DNA from: Tunturibacter psychrotolerans
GTDB taxonomy: Bacteria > Acidobacteriota > Terriglobia > Terriglobales > Acidobacteriaceae
Assembly: GCF_040359615.1 (NCBI RefSeq)
Contig: NZ_CP132942.1
Span: 1,364,001 to 1,428,000, forward strand
Direction: 5' to 3'
DNA length: 64,000 bases
Shown here one piece after another: positions 8,757-17,555 of this stretch (the stretch's first letter is position 1; every line of letters begins with the position of its first letter). A program made the translations under genes and the position numbers. A model generated the notes under the pieces. That model was not told the DNA's origin. It did not search any database and saw nothing but the letters and a program-made list of their open reading frames with translations.

Positions 8757-9569
8757 TTATTTGGTTGCGGTCTTTTTGACGTGCGGGATGCGGTTGACCG
8801 AGCCGTCGGGCATGACGATGTATTTGTCTCCGGTGGCGTCCTCGATGTAGGAGTTCTTGCTGCCGGGGACGAGGGTGACCTCTCGGGCGTCGGTCTGGCC
8901 GGGTGCGGTGAGGACGAAGTGTTTGCCGTCGCCTTCATCCTGTACGGGGGACTTGGTCGGCATCGGTGCGGGGGCCACGGTGGCTACGGGTGCGGGACCG
9001 GGGGCTGGCGCGGGAGCGGCGGCGGAGCTGGCGAGCGGTGCGCCGGTGAAGGCGGTCATCTGGCCGGTCTGGCGGAAGTGGACGTACTCGGGTCCCTTGA
9101 TGCCATTGACGCACTGCTGGTAGGCGTCGACGCCGACGGTCTGGCTGGTGGCGGTGGTGCTGGCGACGTCGGCACTGTTGCGGTTTGTGCGCTGGGTGGC
9201 GCCGGTGGCGGCTGCGGTCTGGGCTCCGTTATTGTTGCCGCCGCCCCACCAACCCCAGTTGTTCTTGCGGGATAGGGCGCTGGTGGCGACTCCAGTGGCT
9301 CCGGTGATGCCGCCCTGGGCCATCTTGTCTTTATCCTGGCCGTGCTCGCGATCGTGCAGGGCTTTCTGCTCGTCGGTGAGCTGGCCGGAGGCTTGCTGGC
9401 GGCACTGGGTGAGTTGATCCTGGGTGATGGGCATCATGTCCATGGTGATGCCGTCGGCGGGACCTGCTGCGGGCGCAGGAGCCGGCGCGGGCGCAGGGGC
9501 TTGGGCCAGGGCATAGCCAAGGGTAAGGGTGGTGAGACAAGTAGCTTTAAAGAGAGATTTGGTGAGCAC
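8757..9569 (-). CDS. Secreted Ala/Pro-rich low-complexity protein
   Basis: A 270-residue protein with a signal peptide (ATCLTTLTLGYALAQ, cleavage near residue 22) followed by an alanine-proline repeat tract. The middle contains a glycine/asparagine/tryptophan-rich patch (NNWGWWGGGNNNG), a second Ala/Pro tract near residue 190, and a small C-terminal domain ending NRIPHVKKTATK. Composition suggests an extended surface or periplasmic linker protein. No catalytic motif is visible. The ribosome site is weak. Confidence 0.65.
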   Translation of the reverse strand: MLTKSLFKATCLTTLTLGYALAQAPAPAPAPAPAAGPADGITMDMMPITQDQLTQCRQQASGQLTDEQKALHDREHGQDKDKMAQGGITGATGVATSALSRKNNWGWWGGGNNNGAQTAAATGATQRTNRNSADVASTTATSQTVGVDAYQQCVNGIKGPEYVHFRQTGQMTAFTGAPLASSAAAPAPAPGPAPVATVAPAPMPTKSPVQDEGDGKHFVLTAPGQTDAREVTLVPGSKNSYIEDATGDKYIVMPDGSVNRIPHVKKTATK

Positions 9570-9741
9570 GGCGGCCTCCCGAGAGTGCGATCGTTCCCGA
9601 CGATCTTCCGCTTGAGGGGCCCGTGATTCCGTGGAACCGGGAACAAAGTCATCCTAAACTCGCGGGTGGGCGCAGGCAAGCGAATCTTCGGTAACTTTGA
9701 TAAATTCTTGCGCGAAGATGAGGCTGGTTGGGAGATACCAT

Positions 9742-9831
9742 CCTGCCGGACGGCGCGTCCTGCGCGGGCGGCGGTCACTTCGTGACATGTGTACCGGCTT
9801 CACCCTGGGCCCTCCCGTTGGTCGGTGCTAT
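9742..9831. repeat. REP-like dispersed repeat family B, copy 1
   Basis: An element of about 90 bases centred on the palindrome GTCACTTCGTGAC (9774-9786), followed by a block reading CCGGCTTCACCCTGGGCC and CTCCCGTTGGTCGG. The same core and flanks recur at 12391-12545 (twice, inverted) and 16782-16905. It sits just downstream of a convergent gene end. Confidence 0.7.
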
Positions 9832-10745
9832 GGTTTGGGGTTTTGGGGTGGGTTAGATGGGGGCTGGGTGGTGTCCTTCTTGTCTGTGATGTCTTCGCCG
9901 TTGTAGATGATGCGCGCGGTGGCGTGGTACTGCTTGTAGTCGGAATATTTGACGATGTTGCGCATGTGGACGTCCTGCGAGAGGGCGCCCTCCTGGGCGA
10001 CGAAGTGGAGGTTGCCTTCGGCTTTGGTGTAGGTGGGGAACCAGTACTTGCCGTCAATCTGCTCGTAGTAGGTGGTGAAGGGTGGAGAGAGGTCTTCGTG
10101 GCCTTTGCGCTTGTCCTGGGGGACGGTGATGCCGTTGACGAGAACAATCTGGAAGTCCTGCTGGTCGACCCAAACCTTGCCCTGGAAGTAGCGCTTGCCT
10201 TTTTCGAAGGTCTTGGGGGCGGCGGAGAAGACGTAGGTGTCGAGCTCGTCGATGTGCTGACGGCCGAGGTAGGTGATGTCGTATTTGGGCAGGTCTTCGG
10301 TGGTGAGGATAAAGGGGAGGCGGTGCTCGATCTCGTCGAAGTCGGCGGGGGTCATCTGGACGCGCTCGAGGGTGTTCTGGGGGGCGAAGACGACGTGCTC
10401 TTCGCGCTTGCCGTCGCGGTTGAAGGTGATGTCGGTGACCTGCTGGTACTCGCCGTCGATGCGGTTGGTGTCTTCGACGAGGGTGTCCACTTTGACGGTC
10501 TGGCGGAAGGTGTAGTTCTGGCGGGCGAGGTTGAAGACGGTCTCGCGGGCGGCGAACTTTTCGATGATCTGCTGGGGGGTCATGTTGGCGGGGGGCGCGG
10601 AGTCGAGTGGGCCGAAGCCGGCGGGATCCTGCGCGGGGGCACCGTCTGGATTTGCGACAGCGGCGATGGCTGGGGGGACGGGGGCCGATAGCAGGAGGAA
10701 TAGTCCGAGGACGGTCGCGGAGGCAGAGGCGCGGCTGAGCTTCAT
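9828..10745 (-). CDS. Secreted protein, outer-membrane lipoprotein-sorting-like
   Basis: A 305-residue exported protein with a signal peptide of about 28 residues ending AIAA. The mature part contains KFAARETVFNLARQNYTFRQ, then beta-strand-rich sequence such as KYDITYLGRQHIDELDTYVF and KVWVDQQDFQIVLVNG. This pattern of alternating strands, with a remark-like W.D..DF.I motif, resembles LolA/LppM-type lipid-binding beta folds seen in many secreted Acidobacterial proteins. The tail is Pro-rich. It diverges from the sensor kinase. Function is inferred only from fold resemblance. Confidence 0.7.
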   Translation of the reverse strand: MKLSRASASATVLGLFLLLSAPVPPAIAAVANPDGAPAQDPAGFGPLDSAPPANMTPQQIIEKFAARETVFNLARQNYTFRQTVKVDTLVEDTNRIDGEYQQVTDITFNRDGKREEHVVFAPQNTLERVQMTPADFDEIEHRLPFILTTEDLPKYDITYLGRQHIDELDTYVFSAAPKTFEKGKRYFQGKVWVDQQDFQIVLVNGITVPQDKRKGHEDLSPPFTTYYEQIDGKYWFPTYTKAEGNLHFVAQEGALSQDVHMRNIVKYSDYKQYHATARIIYNGEDITDKKDTTQPPSNPPQNPKP

Positions 10746-10829
10746 TGGGAGAACTCCATGGGCGGGGCTGTGTTGCTGCGAATGCCCCGCACGCTACTAA
10801 GAATAGACGCGATTTGGGGAGGTTTGGTG

Positions 10830-12269
10830 ATGTGGCCTGGAGCGAGGGAGATGAGCGGGTTGATCGGGCTGCGCTGGCTGGAGTTGTCGCTGGCGGGCGG
10901 AGGCCTGTGGGCGATCTGGTGCCGGGTGCAGGTGGGTGTGGCGGAGGGTCGGCGGGAGAGGCGGGAACAGGAGGAGCTGCGGGCCTATGCGGGGCTGGAT
11001 GTGAAGCTGGCGGCGGATGCTGAGGTCGTCGAGCTGGCGGGGCAGGTGAGCCAGTTGATGGCCGAGAAAAGCGTGTTTCGCAGAACGGCGATGCTGGTGC
11101 GGGATGCCGGCGGAGAGCTCTCGGTAGCGGCCAGCGCGGGGATGGAAGAGATCACGGTGCAGTCGTTGAATCAATGGGCGGTGGGGGTTGTTGAGGCCGA
11201 GCGGAAGGGTGGGATTGGGACGCGGCGGAACGAGGGCGGCCTGGGGCGAAGGGTGAAGAACAACGCGTTTGCGGTAGTGTTCGGGAGGACGCGGCTAGAC
11301 GATGAGCCGCGGGGGGCGATTGTGATTCCGCTGTGGACGACCGCAGGGCGAATGATGGGGGCTCTGGCGGTGGGCGCGGATGGGTTGCTGAGCGTACGGC
11401 AGAGGGAGCTTGAAGAGGCTTTGTGGCCGCTGGAGGCGCTGGGGGTAAAGGTGGCGCGGGCGATGGAAAATGCTGCTCTGGCGGAGCGGCTGATGCGGGC
11501 CGAGAGGCTTGCGGGGCTGGGAATGCTGGCTGGAGGGATGGCGCATGCGTTGAGTAATCCGCTGACGGCAGTGCTTGGATTCGCGGAGTTGATTGCCGGC
11601 TCGACGGGCGAGCCGCGGGTGAAGGCGGATGCGGAGATTATTGTGCGAGAGGCGTTGAGGATGCGGCAGACGGTGGAGACGCTGCTGGAGTTCCGGAGGC
11701 CCGTGGGGCAGGGCGATGGGTTTGTCGATTTAGTTGATATGGTGCGCGAGCTGGCGGTGGAGTGTGGGGAGAAGTTGGAGGGTCGCGGGATTCGGCTGGT
11801 GGTGCAGACCGATGGCGAAGTGCCCGGGGTGAGTGGGAATAGGCATAGGCTTCGGCAGTTGCTGGAGCATCTACTGAATAATGCGGCGCAGGCGTTGACA
11901 GGAGTGCGTGGGGTGAAGACTGCGGAGGAGATGGTGATTCGGATGTCGCTGAGTAGTTTGGGGAGTGGGTCGGATGGCGCATGGGGTAGAGATGGGCGGA
12001 GAGTTCACTTGATTGTGAGCGATACGGGGCCGGGTTTTCGTGAGCCGGGGAGGATGTTCGATCCGTTTCATACGCTGCAGGATTCGGGCGATAGCGTGGG
12101 GATGGGGCTGAGTCTTTGTTATTCGATTGTGCAGGAGCATGGGGGAGAGATCAGTGCATTCAACCTGCATCCGCATGGGGCGGCGGTGGCGGTGGAGTTG
12201 CCGGTGATGCGTGCTGCAGAAAAAAATTCTCCTGGGGTGGAGGGGTCGGGGCGTCGCGTAACTGTTTGA
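10830..12269 (+). CDS. Orphan sensor histidine kinase with GAF-like domain
   Basis: A 479-residue protein. One possible membrane helix (about residues 10-25) is followed by a GAF-like region (about 75-215) and a HisKA dimerisation helix with phospho-acceptor motif GGMAHALSNPLTAVLGF. HALSNPL replaces the more usual HEINNPL, but the His and N-P are kept. The ATPase domain shows LLEHLLNNAAQAL (N box), DTGPGF (G1) and GMGLSLCYSIVQEHGG (G2). I prefer ATG 10830 because GGGGAGG precedes it by seven bases; the frame is open to ATG 10758, only 13 bases from the divergent gene's start. No response regulator is adjacent, so the signalling partner must be elsewhere. Confidence 0.85.
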   Translation: MWPGAREMSGLIGLRWLELSLAGGGLWAIWCRVQVGVAEGRRERREQEELRAYAGLDVKLAADAEVVELAGQVSQLMAEKSVFRRTAMLVRDAGGELSVAASAGMEEITVQSLNQWAVGVVEAERKGGIGTRRNEGGLGRRVKNNAFAVVFGRTRLDDEPRGAIVIPLWTTAGRMMGALAVGADGLLSVRQRELEEALWPLEALGVKVARAMENAALAERLMRAERLAGLGMLAGGMAHALSNPLTAVLGFAELIAGSTGEPRVKADAEIIVREALRMRQTVETLLEFRRPVGQGDGFVDLVDMVRELAVECGEKLEGRGIRLVVQTDGEVPGVSGNRHRLRQLLEHLLNNAAQALTGVRGVKTAEEMVIRMSLSSLGSGSDGAWGRDGRRVHLIVSDTGPGFREPGRMFDPFHTLQDSGDSVGMGLSLCYSIVQEHGGEISAFNLHPHGAAVAVELPVMRAAEKNSPGVEGSGRRVTV

Positions 12270-12390
12270 GGATGGGTTGTCTTCTGCAGTTTTTTGTGGT
12301 GTTGAACGTGGTGGGATGCGTGGTAATCGTGGTTTTTTGCGTGGTGAATTTTTGTGGTTGGGAAAGAGCTCCTTTTTTAGTTGCCTTGGT

Positions 12391-12545
12391 GTGCCCTGCG
12401 CGGGCGGCGGTCACTTCGTGACGGGTATACCCCTTCGGTTGGCGCTCCCGTTGGTCGCGATCAAAAATCTTTCCGCCGACCATCGGGAGGCCCAGGGCGA
12501 AGCCGGTATACCCGTCACGAAGTGACCGCTCCGCGCGCAGCGGGC
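12391..12545. repeat. Inverted pair of REP-like family B elements
   Basis: Two family B copies face each other: palindromes at 12410-12422 and 12514-12526, each extended by GGGTATACC toward the centre and by GC-rich Cs outward. The arms pair over most of about 45 bases, so the RNA could fold into a large cruciform or hairpin. It fills the 356-base gap between the kinase and the S9 peptidase. Confidence 0.75.
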
Positions 12546-12625
12546 CGTGAAAAGCTTTGGCAGCCATTTTCTTGTCTGATTCCTATTCCGGTTCGATCTT
12601 CGAGTTGCGGAGTTAGACTGGCGCG

Positions 12626-15520
12626 ATGAAGAACTGCGCGATTCGGGCAGGTGTGCTGGCGCTGGTGGCGGCCGGTGTTTGGGGCGGAGCGGCCAGCAGC
12701 ATGCGGGCGCAGGAGTTCGGTCCTGATTCGGATGCTTTGTCTGGCGGCGCGGCGGGAAGACGGCCGATGACGTTTGCCGATCTCCAGCGGATGAAGAGGG
12801 TGAGCGACCCGCAGGTTTCGCCGAGTGGCAAATGGGTGATGTTTTCAGCGACCGATGTTGATCTTGAGAAGAACTCGAAGGTGAATCATCTTTGGGTGGT
12901 GCCGATGGCGACTCCGCCGTTAGTGGCTGGGCAAAGTGCTGCACCGGGGACGGCTTCGAGTGTGAAGGAACGACAGTTGACGTTCTGGAAGGACGGCGAG
13001 TCGGGGGGACGGTTCTCGCCGGATGGGAAGCAGGTTGCGTTTGTGGCGACCGATAGCGCGACGGAGCTGTCGCAGATCTTTCTTGCGGCGTGGGACGATG
13101 GCGCGGGGACGATGGGGACTCCGAAGCGGTTGACGAATGTGAGTACGGAGGCCGATGGGGCGGTGTGGTCACCGAACTCAAAGCGGATTCTGTTTGCGTC
13201 GCGGATCTACCCGGAGTGCAGCGATGAAGCCTCCTGGACGGATGAGGATCTTTGCAACAAGAAGAAGGATGATGCGGCTGCGGCGAATCCGGTGAAGGCG
13301 CAGGTGTTTGAACATCTGCTGTACCGACACTGGAACAGCTATATCGGGCCGAAGCGGAGTCATGTACTGGTGGTGTCGGCGACGGATGGAAATGCGGTGC
13401 GGGACCTGACTCCTAGGAGAGATATTGGGGATTCGGAGGCCCCGACGTTTACGCTGGGTGGTCCGGTGGGGTATGCGTGGGCGCCGGGGTCGGAGGAGAT
13501 TGCATTTGTAACCAATGTTGATCTTGTTGCTGCGGCGAGCACGAATAACGATGTGTTTACGCTGCTGCTGGATGATTCGGGGGCGAAGCCGCGCAAGGTT
13601 TCGACGTCGATGGGGAGCGACGATGCCCCGGCTTACTCGCCTGATGGAAAATATCTTGCGTTTCGTTCGCAGGCGCGGGCCGGGTATGAGAGCGATCGTT
13701 TTCGGTTGATGCTGTTCGATCGGCTTGCGGGTACGACCAAGGAGTTGCTGCCGAAGATGGATCGTTGGGTGGATGAGTTTGTATGGAACCCGGTGAATCC
13801 GGAGATCTGTTTGACGACAGCGGATGATGGCGAGGAGCGGATCTTCTGCACCAATCCAAATATTGCCGATTCGCTGTCTACGCTGCCGTGGACAGGAGAG
13901 TATGGAGAGCTACAGTTTGCGGCGTTGAAGGATGTTGGTTATGAGTTGGTGGCGACAAAGATGACGGCTGAGTCGCCAGCTGCGGTGGTAGCGCTGTTTC
14001 GCGCCGGGGACATTGGAACGGTCTCAAGCCATATTCTGACGAGCGAGGTGAGGTTGACGCATTTGAACGATGATCTGGAGCAGCATCTCGACTTGCCGAA
14101 GATGACCAGCTTCACGTTCAGTGGTGCAGAAGGTGCACAGGTACAGGGCTTTATGATTCCGCCGCCGAAGTTCGATAGCGCGAAGAAGTATCCGCTGAAG
14201 TTTTTGATTCACGGTGGGCCACAAGGGGCCTGGGGTAATGCGTGGAGCTATCGGTGGAACGCGGAGCTGATGGCGGCGAGTGGATATGTGGTGGTGATGG
14301 TGAATCCGCGTGGGTCGACGGGGTACGGGCAGGCGTTTATTGATGGTGTGAATGGCGACTGGGGCGGGAAGGCTTATGTCGATCTGATGAAGGGCTTGGA
14401 TTTTGCGGAGACGAAATTTCCGTTCATCGACAAGAGGCGGGAGTGTGCGCTGGGAGCGAGCTACGGTGGGTTTATGGCGAACTGGATTCTGACGCATACG
14501 GATCGTTTTGCCTGCATTGTGACGCATGATGGGATGTTCAATCCTGCGAGCGCGTATGGAACGACTGAGGAGATTTGGTTTAACGAGTGGGAGTTTCGGC
14601 GGAGTGGGGACGTAGCGCCGGGGCAGCCGTGGAGGTATGAAGCAGGGCCGGTTGCGAATGATCCGTTCAGGAAGTGGTCGCCGATGCTTTCGATACAGAA
14701 TGCGAAGACGCCTACGCTGGTGGTGCATTCGCAGAAGGACTATCGGCTGGATGTGTCGGAGGGGTTTCAACTTTTTACGGCGTTGCAGCGGCTGAATGTG
14801 CCGAGCAAGATGCTCTATTTTCCGGATGAAGGACATTGGGTTTTGAAGCCGCAGAACTCCAAGCTCTGGTATGAGACGGTGGGGGATTGGTGCGACCGGT
14901 GGACGAAGACGAATCTGTATGCGGCGGTAGCGGTGAATAAGACGGCGCCGGGTGCGGGTGAACCGAAAGCATCGACGAAGGCTAAGCGGCCAGTTGCTCC
15001 TGCTGCTGCTTCGGGGGTCGCGGCTCCATCTCCGGTGGTGTCGTCGCCGGTTGCGCCATCGAACGTGGGTGCTCCGCAGAATGTGGAGGAGACACCGCAA
15101 GAGGCTGTGGGAGAAGAGGACTTTACGATTGCGATTAGTGCGCCGGAGGATGAGGTGCGCGTGGGAGGCGATGCAAAGGTGACCATTGCCTTGAGGAATG
15201 TGTCGGATCACCAGATTGCGTTTGCGCATCGGCCGGGTGCGAATAATCCTGAGTTCTCGTACAGGATCGAAGTGAAGGATGCGGCAGGGCATGTGATGGA
15301 GTCGACTGCGTATGGACGTGAGGCGCTACAGCATCAGCAGGAGGAGAGCCGGATGGTGGAGTATGTGCAGCCGGGGAAGGCCGCGCTGCAGACGGCGCAT
15401 GTGGCGAAGTTGGTGAGTTTGAATCGGCCTGGGCGGTACACGGTGCGAGTGTTTCGAAAGGATCCGAAGACGGGCAAGGTGGTCCGGTCGAATGAGCTTA
15501 CGATAAATGTCGTGCCTTAG
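12626..15520 (+). CDS. Secreted S9-family prolyl oligopeptidase with C-terminal extension
   Basis: A 964-residue exported serine peptidase. A signal-like N-terminus (about 1-28, ending SSMRAQ) is followed by a beta-propeller built from WD-like S.DGK repeats (about 50-450), such as RFSPDGKQVAFVA and AYSPDGKYLAFRS. The alpha/beta hydrolase domain carries GASYGGF with Ser612, D705 in HSQKDYRLD and H737 in DEGHWV, a complete catalytic triad. HGGPQGAW forms the oxyanion region. Such enzymes cleave short peptides, often at dipeptidyl or acylaminoacyl ends. After about residue 770 comes an Ala/Pro-rich linker and a beta-sandwich-like domain of some 130 residues (AISAPEDEVRVGGDAKVTI...), which is longer than typical S9C proteins. 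Confidence 0.9.
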   Translation: MKNCAIRAGVLALVAAGVWGGAASSMRAQEFGPDSDALSGGAAGRRPMTFADLQRMKRVSDPQVSPSGKWVMFSATDVDLEKNSKVNHLWVVPMATPPLVAGQSAAPGTASSVKERQLTFWKDGESGGRFSPDGKQVAFVATDSATELSQIFLAAWDDGAGTMGTPKRLTNVSTEADGAVWSPNSKRILFASRIYPECSDEASWTDEDLCNKKKDDAAAANPVKAQVFEHLLYRHWNSYIGPKRSHVLVVSATDGNAVRDLTPRRDIGDSEAPTFTLGGPVGYAWAPGSEEIAFVTNVDLVAAASTNNDVFTLLLDDSGAKPRKVSTSMGSDDAPAYSPDGKYLAFRSQARAGYESDRFRLMLFDRLAGTTKELLPKMDRWVDEFVWNPVNPEICLTTADDGEERIFCTNPNIADSLSTLPWTGEYGELQFAALKDVGYELVATKMTAESPAAVVALFRAGDIGTVSSHILTSEVRLTHLNDDLEQHLDLPKMTSFTFSGAEGAQVQGFMIPPPKFDSAKKYPLKFLIHGGPQGAWGNAWSYRWNAELMAASGYVVVMVNPRGSTGYGQAFIDGVNGDWGGKAYVDLMKGLDFAETKFPFIDKRRECALGASYGGFMANWILTHTDRFACIVTHDGMFNPASAYGTTEEIWFNEWEFRRSGDVAPGQPWRYEAGPVANDPFRKWSPMLSIQNAKTPTLVVHSQKDYRLDVSEGFQLFTALQRLNVPSKMLYFPDEGHWVLKPQNSKLWYETVGDWCDRWTKTNLYAAVAVNKTAPGAGEPKASTKAKRPVAPAAASGVAAPSPVVSSPVAPSNVGAPQNVEETPQEAVGEEDFTIAISAPEDEVRVGGDAKVTIALRNVSDHQIAFAHRPGANNPEFSYRIEVKDAAGHVMESTAYGREALQHQQEESRMVEYVQPGKAALQTAHVAKLVSLNRPGRYTVRVFRKDPKTGKVVRSNELTINVVP

Positions 15521-15574
15521 TGATCGCGTGAAGTGTGCCGTGAATGCTAGAGGCCAGAGTCGTCCTGGACGTAG

Positions 15575-16105
15575 ATGATGAGCCAACCTCGTTGGGAGAC
15601 AGATTCGCGGGTCGAAGTTCTGTTGGCTGCGCGAGAGCAGGAGCCCATTTTGGCGAATTTGCTGGAGCTGTATGCCCACGACTTCAGTGAACTGCGAGAT
15701 CTGGATATTGGTGAAGATGGAAGGTTCGGCTATGGAGCTCTACCGCTTTATTGGACGGAGCCAGGAAGATTTCCATTTCTAGTCAGGGTGGGTGGCAGGC
15801 TTGCGGGGCTAGTCCTGGTGCGGAGAGGCTTGGGGATCTCTGGAGAGGAAGCGGTGTGGGATATGGCAGAGTTTTTTGTGGTTCGCGGATACCGGAGACG
15901 CAGGATTGGGATGCAGGTGGCACATGAGGTGTGGCGGCGGTTTCCGGGGCGATGGGAGGTTCGCGTGATGCAGAAAAACGATGCAGCGCGGCGATTTTGG
16001 CAGGAAGCGATTTCATTGTTCACGGGTGAGGAGAGTCACGCAGTTGCTTTCGAGCGTGAGGGGGTTGCGTGGGTCTTGTTTTTGTTTGAGTCGGGACGGG
16101 TGTGA
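15575..16105 (+). CDS. GNAT-family N-acetyltransferase
   Basis: A 176-residue protein with a GNAT-like fold: strand PFLVRVGGRLAGLVLVRRG (about 69-87), then MAEFFVVRGYRRRRIGMQVAHEVW, where R-R-R-I-G is the acetyl-CoA pyrophosphate-binding loop, and RVMQKNDAARRFWQEAI, the family's motif B (N then A.RFW). The substrate is unknown; this subfamily is usually annotated only as predicted acetyltransferase. It starts 54 bases after the peptidase stop and may be co-transcribed. Confidence 0.85.
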   Translation: MMSQPRWETDSRVEVLLAAREQEPILANLLELYAHDFSELRDLDIGEDGRFGYGALPLYWTEPGRFPFLVRVGGRLAGLVLVRRGLGISGEEAVWDMAEFFVVRGYRRRRIGMQVAHEVWRRFPGRWEVRVMQKNDAARRFWQEAISLFTGEESHAVAFEREGVAWVLFLFESGRV

Positions 16106-16154
16106 GAAGCAGAGGCGCAGGCCTTGGGTGAGAATGGATTGAGGGCACATTGTG

Positions 16155-16775
16155 ATGGCGTTTGCACGGCCGAAGAAGCGGGAGCCGGTGGGTGAGGCTG
16201 GGTTGTTTGAGTATGCGGTGGGGACGCTGGCGCGAAGGATGCGGACGGTGCGGGATCTGCGGCGGTTGATGAAGGCTCGCGCGGAGGAGGGTGATGCGGG
16301 AGAGCGCGCGATGGATGCGGTGATTGTGCGCTTGAAGGAGTTGAATTATTTGAGCGATACGCGGTTTGCCGAAGACTACACGCGGGTGCGGAAGGAGCAT
16401 GAGAAGTTTGGGCGCAGACGCGTGCAGCAGGATTTGATGATGAAGGGCGTGGGGAAAGAGCTGGTGGCTTCGACGCTGGAGACGGCGTATGAGGATGTGG
16501 ATGAGGTGGCGCTGGCTCGGCAATATATTGCGCGGAAGCGGATGAAGAAACCGAGTGGGGAGAATGCGCAGAAGGAGACCGTGCGGACGATGAATCGGCT
16601 GATGCGGGCTGGGTTCTCTTCGAATGCGATCTTCAAGGTGCTGAAGGCTTGGGACCTGCCGGAGGAGGCGTTGACTGGGGTGGAAGAGGGTGGGGTTGAT
16701 TCGGATTCTTATGCGGAACCGGACGAGCGGGCTGGGGATTCGGATGGTTATGCGCGGCAGAATGAGGATGAGTGA
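16155..16775 (+). CDS. recX: RecX, regulator of RecA
   Basis: A 206-residue, strongly charged helical protein with the three-repeat RecX layout: LRRLMKARA, then VIVRLKELNYLSDTRFAEDY, then KFGRRRVQQDLMMKGV and RMKKPSG...TMNRLMRAGFSSNAI. RecX binds RecA and inhibits or modulates its filaments and ATPase. The start may be GTG 16152 or ATG 16155; GAGGG lies at a workable distance from both. The C-terminal 30 residues are acidic and low-complexity. recA is not in the window, so the gene is unlinked here, whereas in many bacteria recX follows recA. Confidence 0.9.
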   Translation: MAFARPKKREPVGEAGLFEYAVGTLARRMRTVRDLRRLMKARAEEGDAGERAMDAVIVRLKELNYLSDTRFAEDYTRVRKEHEKFGRRRVQQDLMMKGVGKELVASTLETAYEDVDEVALARQYIARKRMKKPSGENAQKETVRTMNRLMRAGFSSNAIFKVLKAWDLPEEALTGVEEGGVDSDSYAEPDERAGDSDGYARQNEDE

Positions 16776-16781
16776 TTGGGT

Positions 16782-16905
16782 GTCCTGCCGGACGGGCCTC
16801 CTACGCGGAGGGCGGTCACTTCGTGACTCGTGATTGCTTCGCGTGGTCCTCGCGATGCTCGGAAAGGGAGATGGCGCCGACCAACGGAAGGCCATGTGTC
16901 GATGA
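16782..16905. repeat. REP-like dispersed repeat family B, copy 4
   Basis: Carries CCTGCCGGACGGGCC, the core palindrome GTCACTTCGTGAC (16815-16827) and a diverged tail ending GACCAACGGAAGGCC. Fills the gap between the convergent recX and S4-protein genes. Confidence 0.65.
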
Positions 16906-16906
16906 T

Positions 16907-17290
16907 CTAATAGTCCCCGCGGAAGCTGTGGATGAGGCGCCGGTCGCGTTTGCTAGGCCGCTTAGAGGGAGCGGTGAAGGCGATGGGGCCGAGGAGTCTG
17001 CGCTCTTCGGCGGCTTTGCGGCGGGCTTCCTTGCTGGACTCGGTCTCGCGGTAGAGAGTTTGCGCGATGGCTGCGGAGCCGCGCTGTTGGCTTAAGGTCA
17101 GCACTTCGATTTCAAACTCACCGCCTTCGTTTTTGATGTGCAGCATGTCGCCTATGCGGACTTCGCGTGCAGGCTTGGCGGCGACGTTGTTCGAGGTGAT
17201 GCGGTTCATGTCGCAGGCTTTGGAGGCTTGCTCGCGGGTTTTGAAGAAGCGGGCTGCCCAGAGCCACTTGTCGATGCGCGTGCCGGTCAT
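16907..17290 (-). CDS. S4-domain RNA-binding protein (Hsp15-like)
   Basis: A 127-residue basic protein that starts TGTRIDKWLWAARFFKTRE, the hallmark of the S4 domain in Hsp15/RluB-type RNA-binding proteins (RIDKWLW...R). The S4 fold spans about residues 4-70, followed by a basic tail with KRPSKRDRRLI. In Escherichia coli the related Hsp15 binds free 50S subunits carrying nascent chains and helps recycle them; the role here is by family. ATG 17290 gives a complete S4 domain; upstream residues in the same frame look non-native. Confidence 0.88.
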   Translation of the reverse strand: MTGTRIDKWLWAARFFKTREQASKACDMNRITSNNVAAKPAREVRIGDMLHIKNEGGEFEIEVLTLSQQRGSAAIAQTLYRETESSKEARRKAAEERRLLGPIAFTAPSKRPSKRDRRLIHSFRGDY

Positions 17291-17328
17291 GAGTCTATTT
17301 TCTGCTGATGCGGATGATTTGAAAATGC

Positions 17329-17520
17329 CTAGACAGAGCGGAGGAGACGGTCGGGCAGCATGAAGAGTGCGCCGATGAGTTCGAAGGTGCCTCCTACAAC
17401 GATTCCGACGAGCCGGAACGGAAGAAGGATGAGCCAGATGAACGGATAGAGGAGAAGCCCTGCGAGAGCGAGGGGCCAACAGACGACCATGAGGATCAGG
17501 AAGAGCAAAAGATTGAGCAT
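17329..17520 (-). CDS. Small hydrophobic membrane protein
   Basis: A 63-residue protein, mostly hydrophobic, with one long or two short helices (about residues 2-26 and 28-48) and a short C-terminal MLPDRLLRSV. The ribosome site (GGAGAG) lies at good spacing. The stop is 38 bases from the S4 gene start on the same strand. No function recognised; similar small inner-membrane proteins are common in this group. Confidence 0.65.
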   Translation of the reverse strand: MLNLLLFLILMVVCWPLALAGLLLYPFIWLILLPFRLVGIVVGGTFELIGALFMLPDRLLRSV

Positions 17521-17555
17521 TCGTGTTTCTCTCCTACTGAGGTTAAACGGTTAGG

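Noticed and set aside
9789..10691. Long plus-strand frame (300 codons) opposite the secreted protein
   Set aside because: Shadow frame rich in Val, Gly, Asp and Glu; the minus-strand gene has a signal peptide and codon pattern of a real gene.
12160..12567. Minus-strand frame through the repeat pair
   Set aside because: The apparent protein is a translation of family B repeats (SLRDGYTGFALG-type phrases) and should not be counted as a gene.
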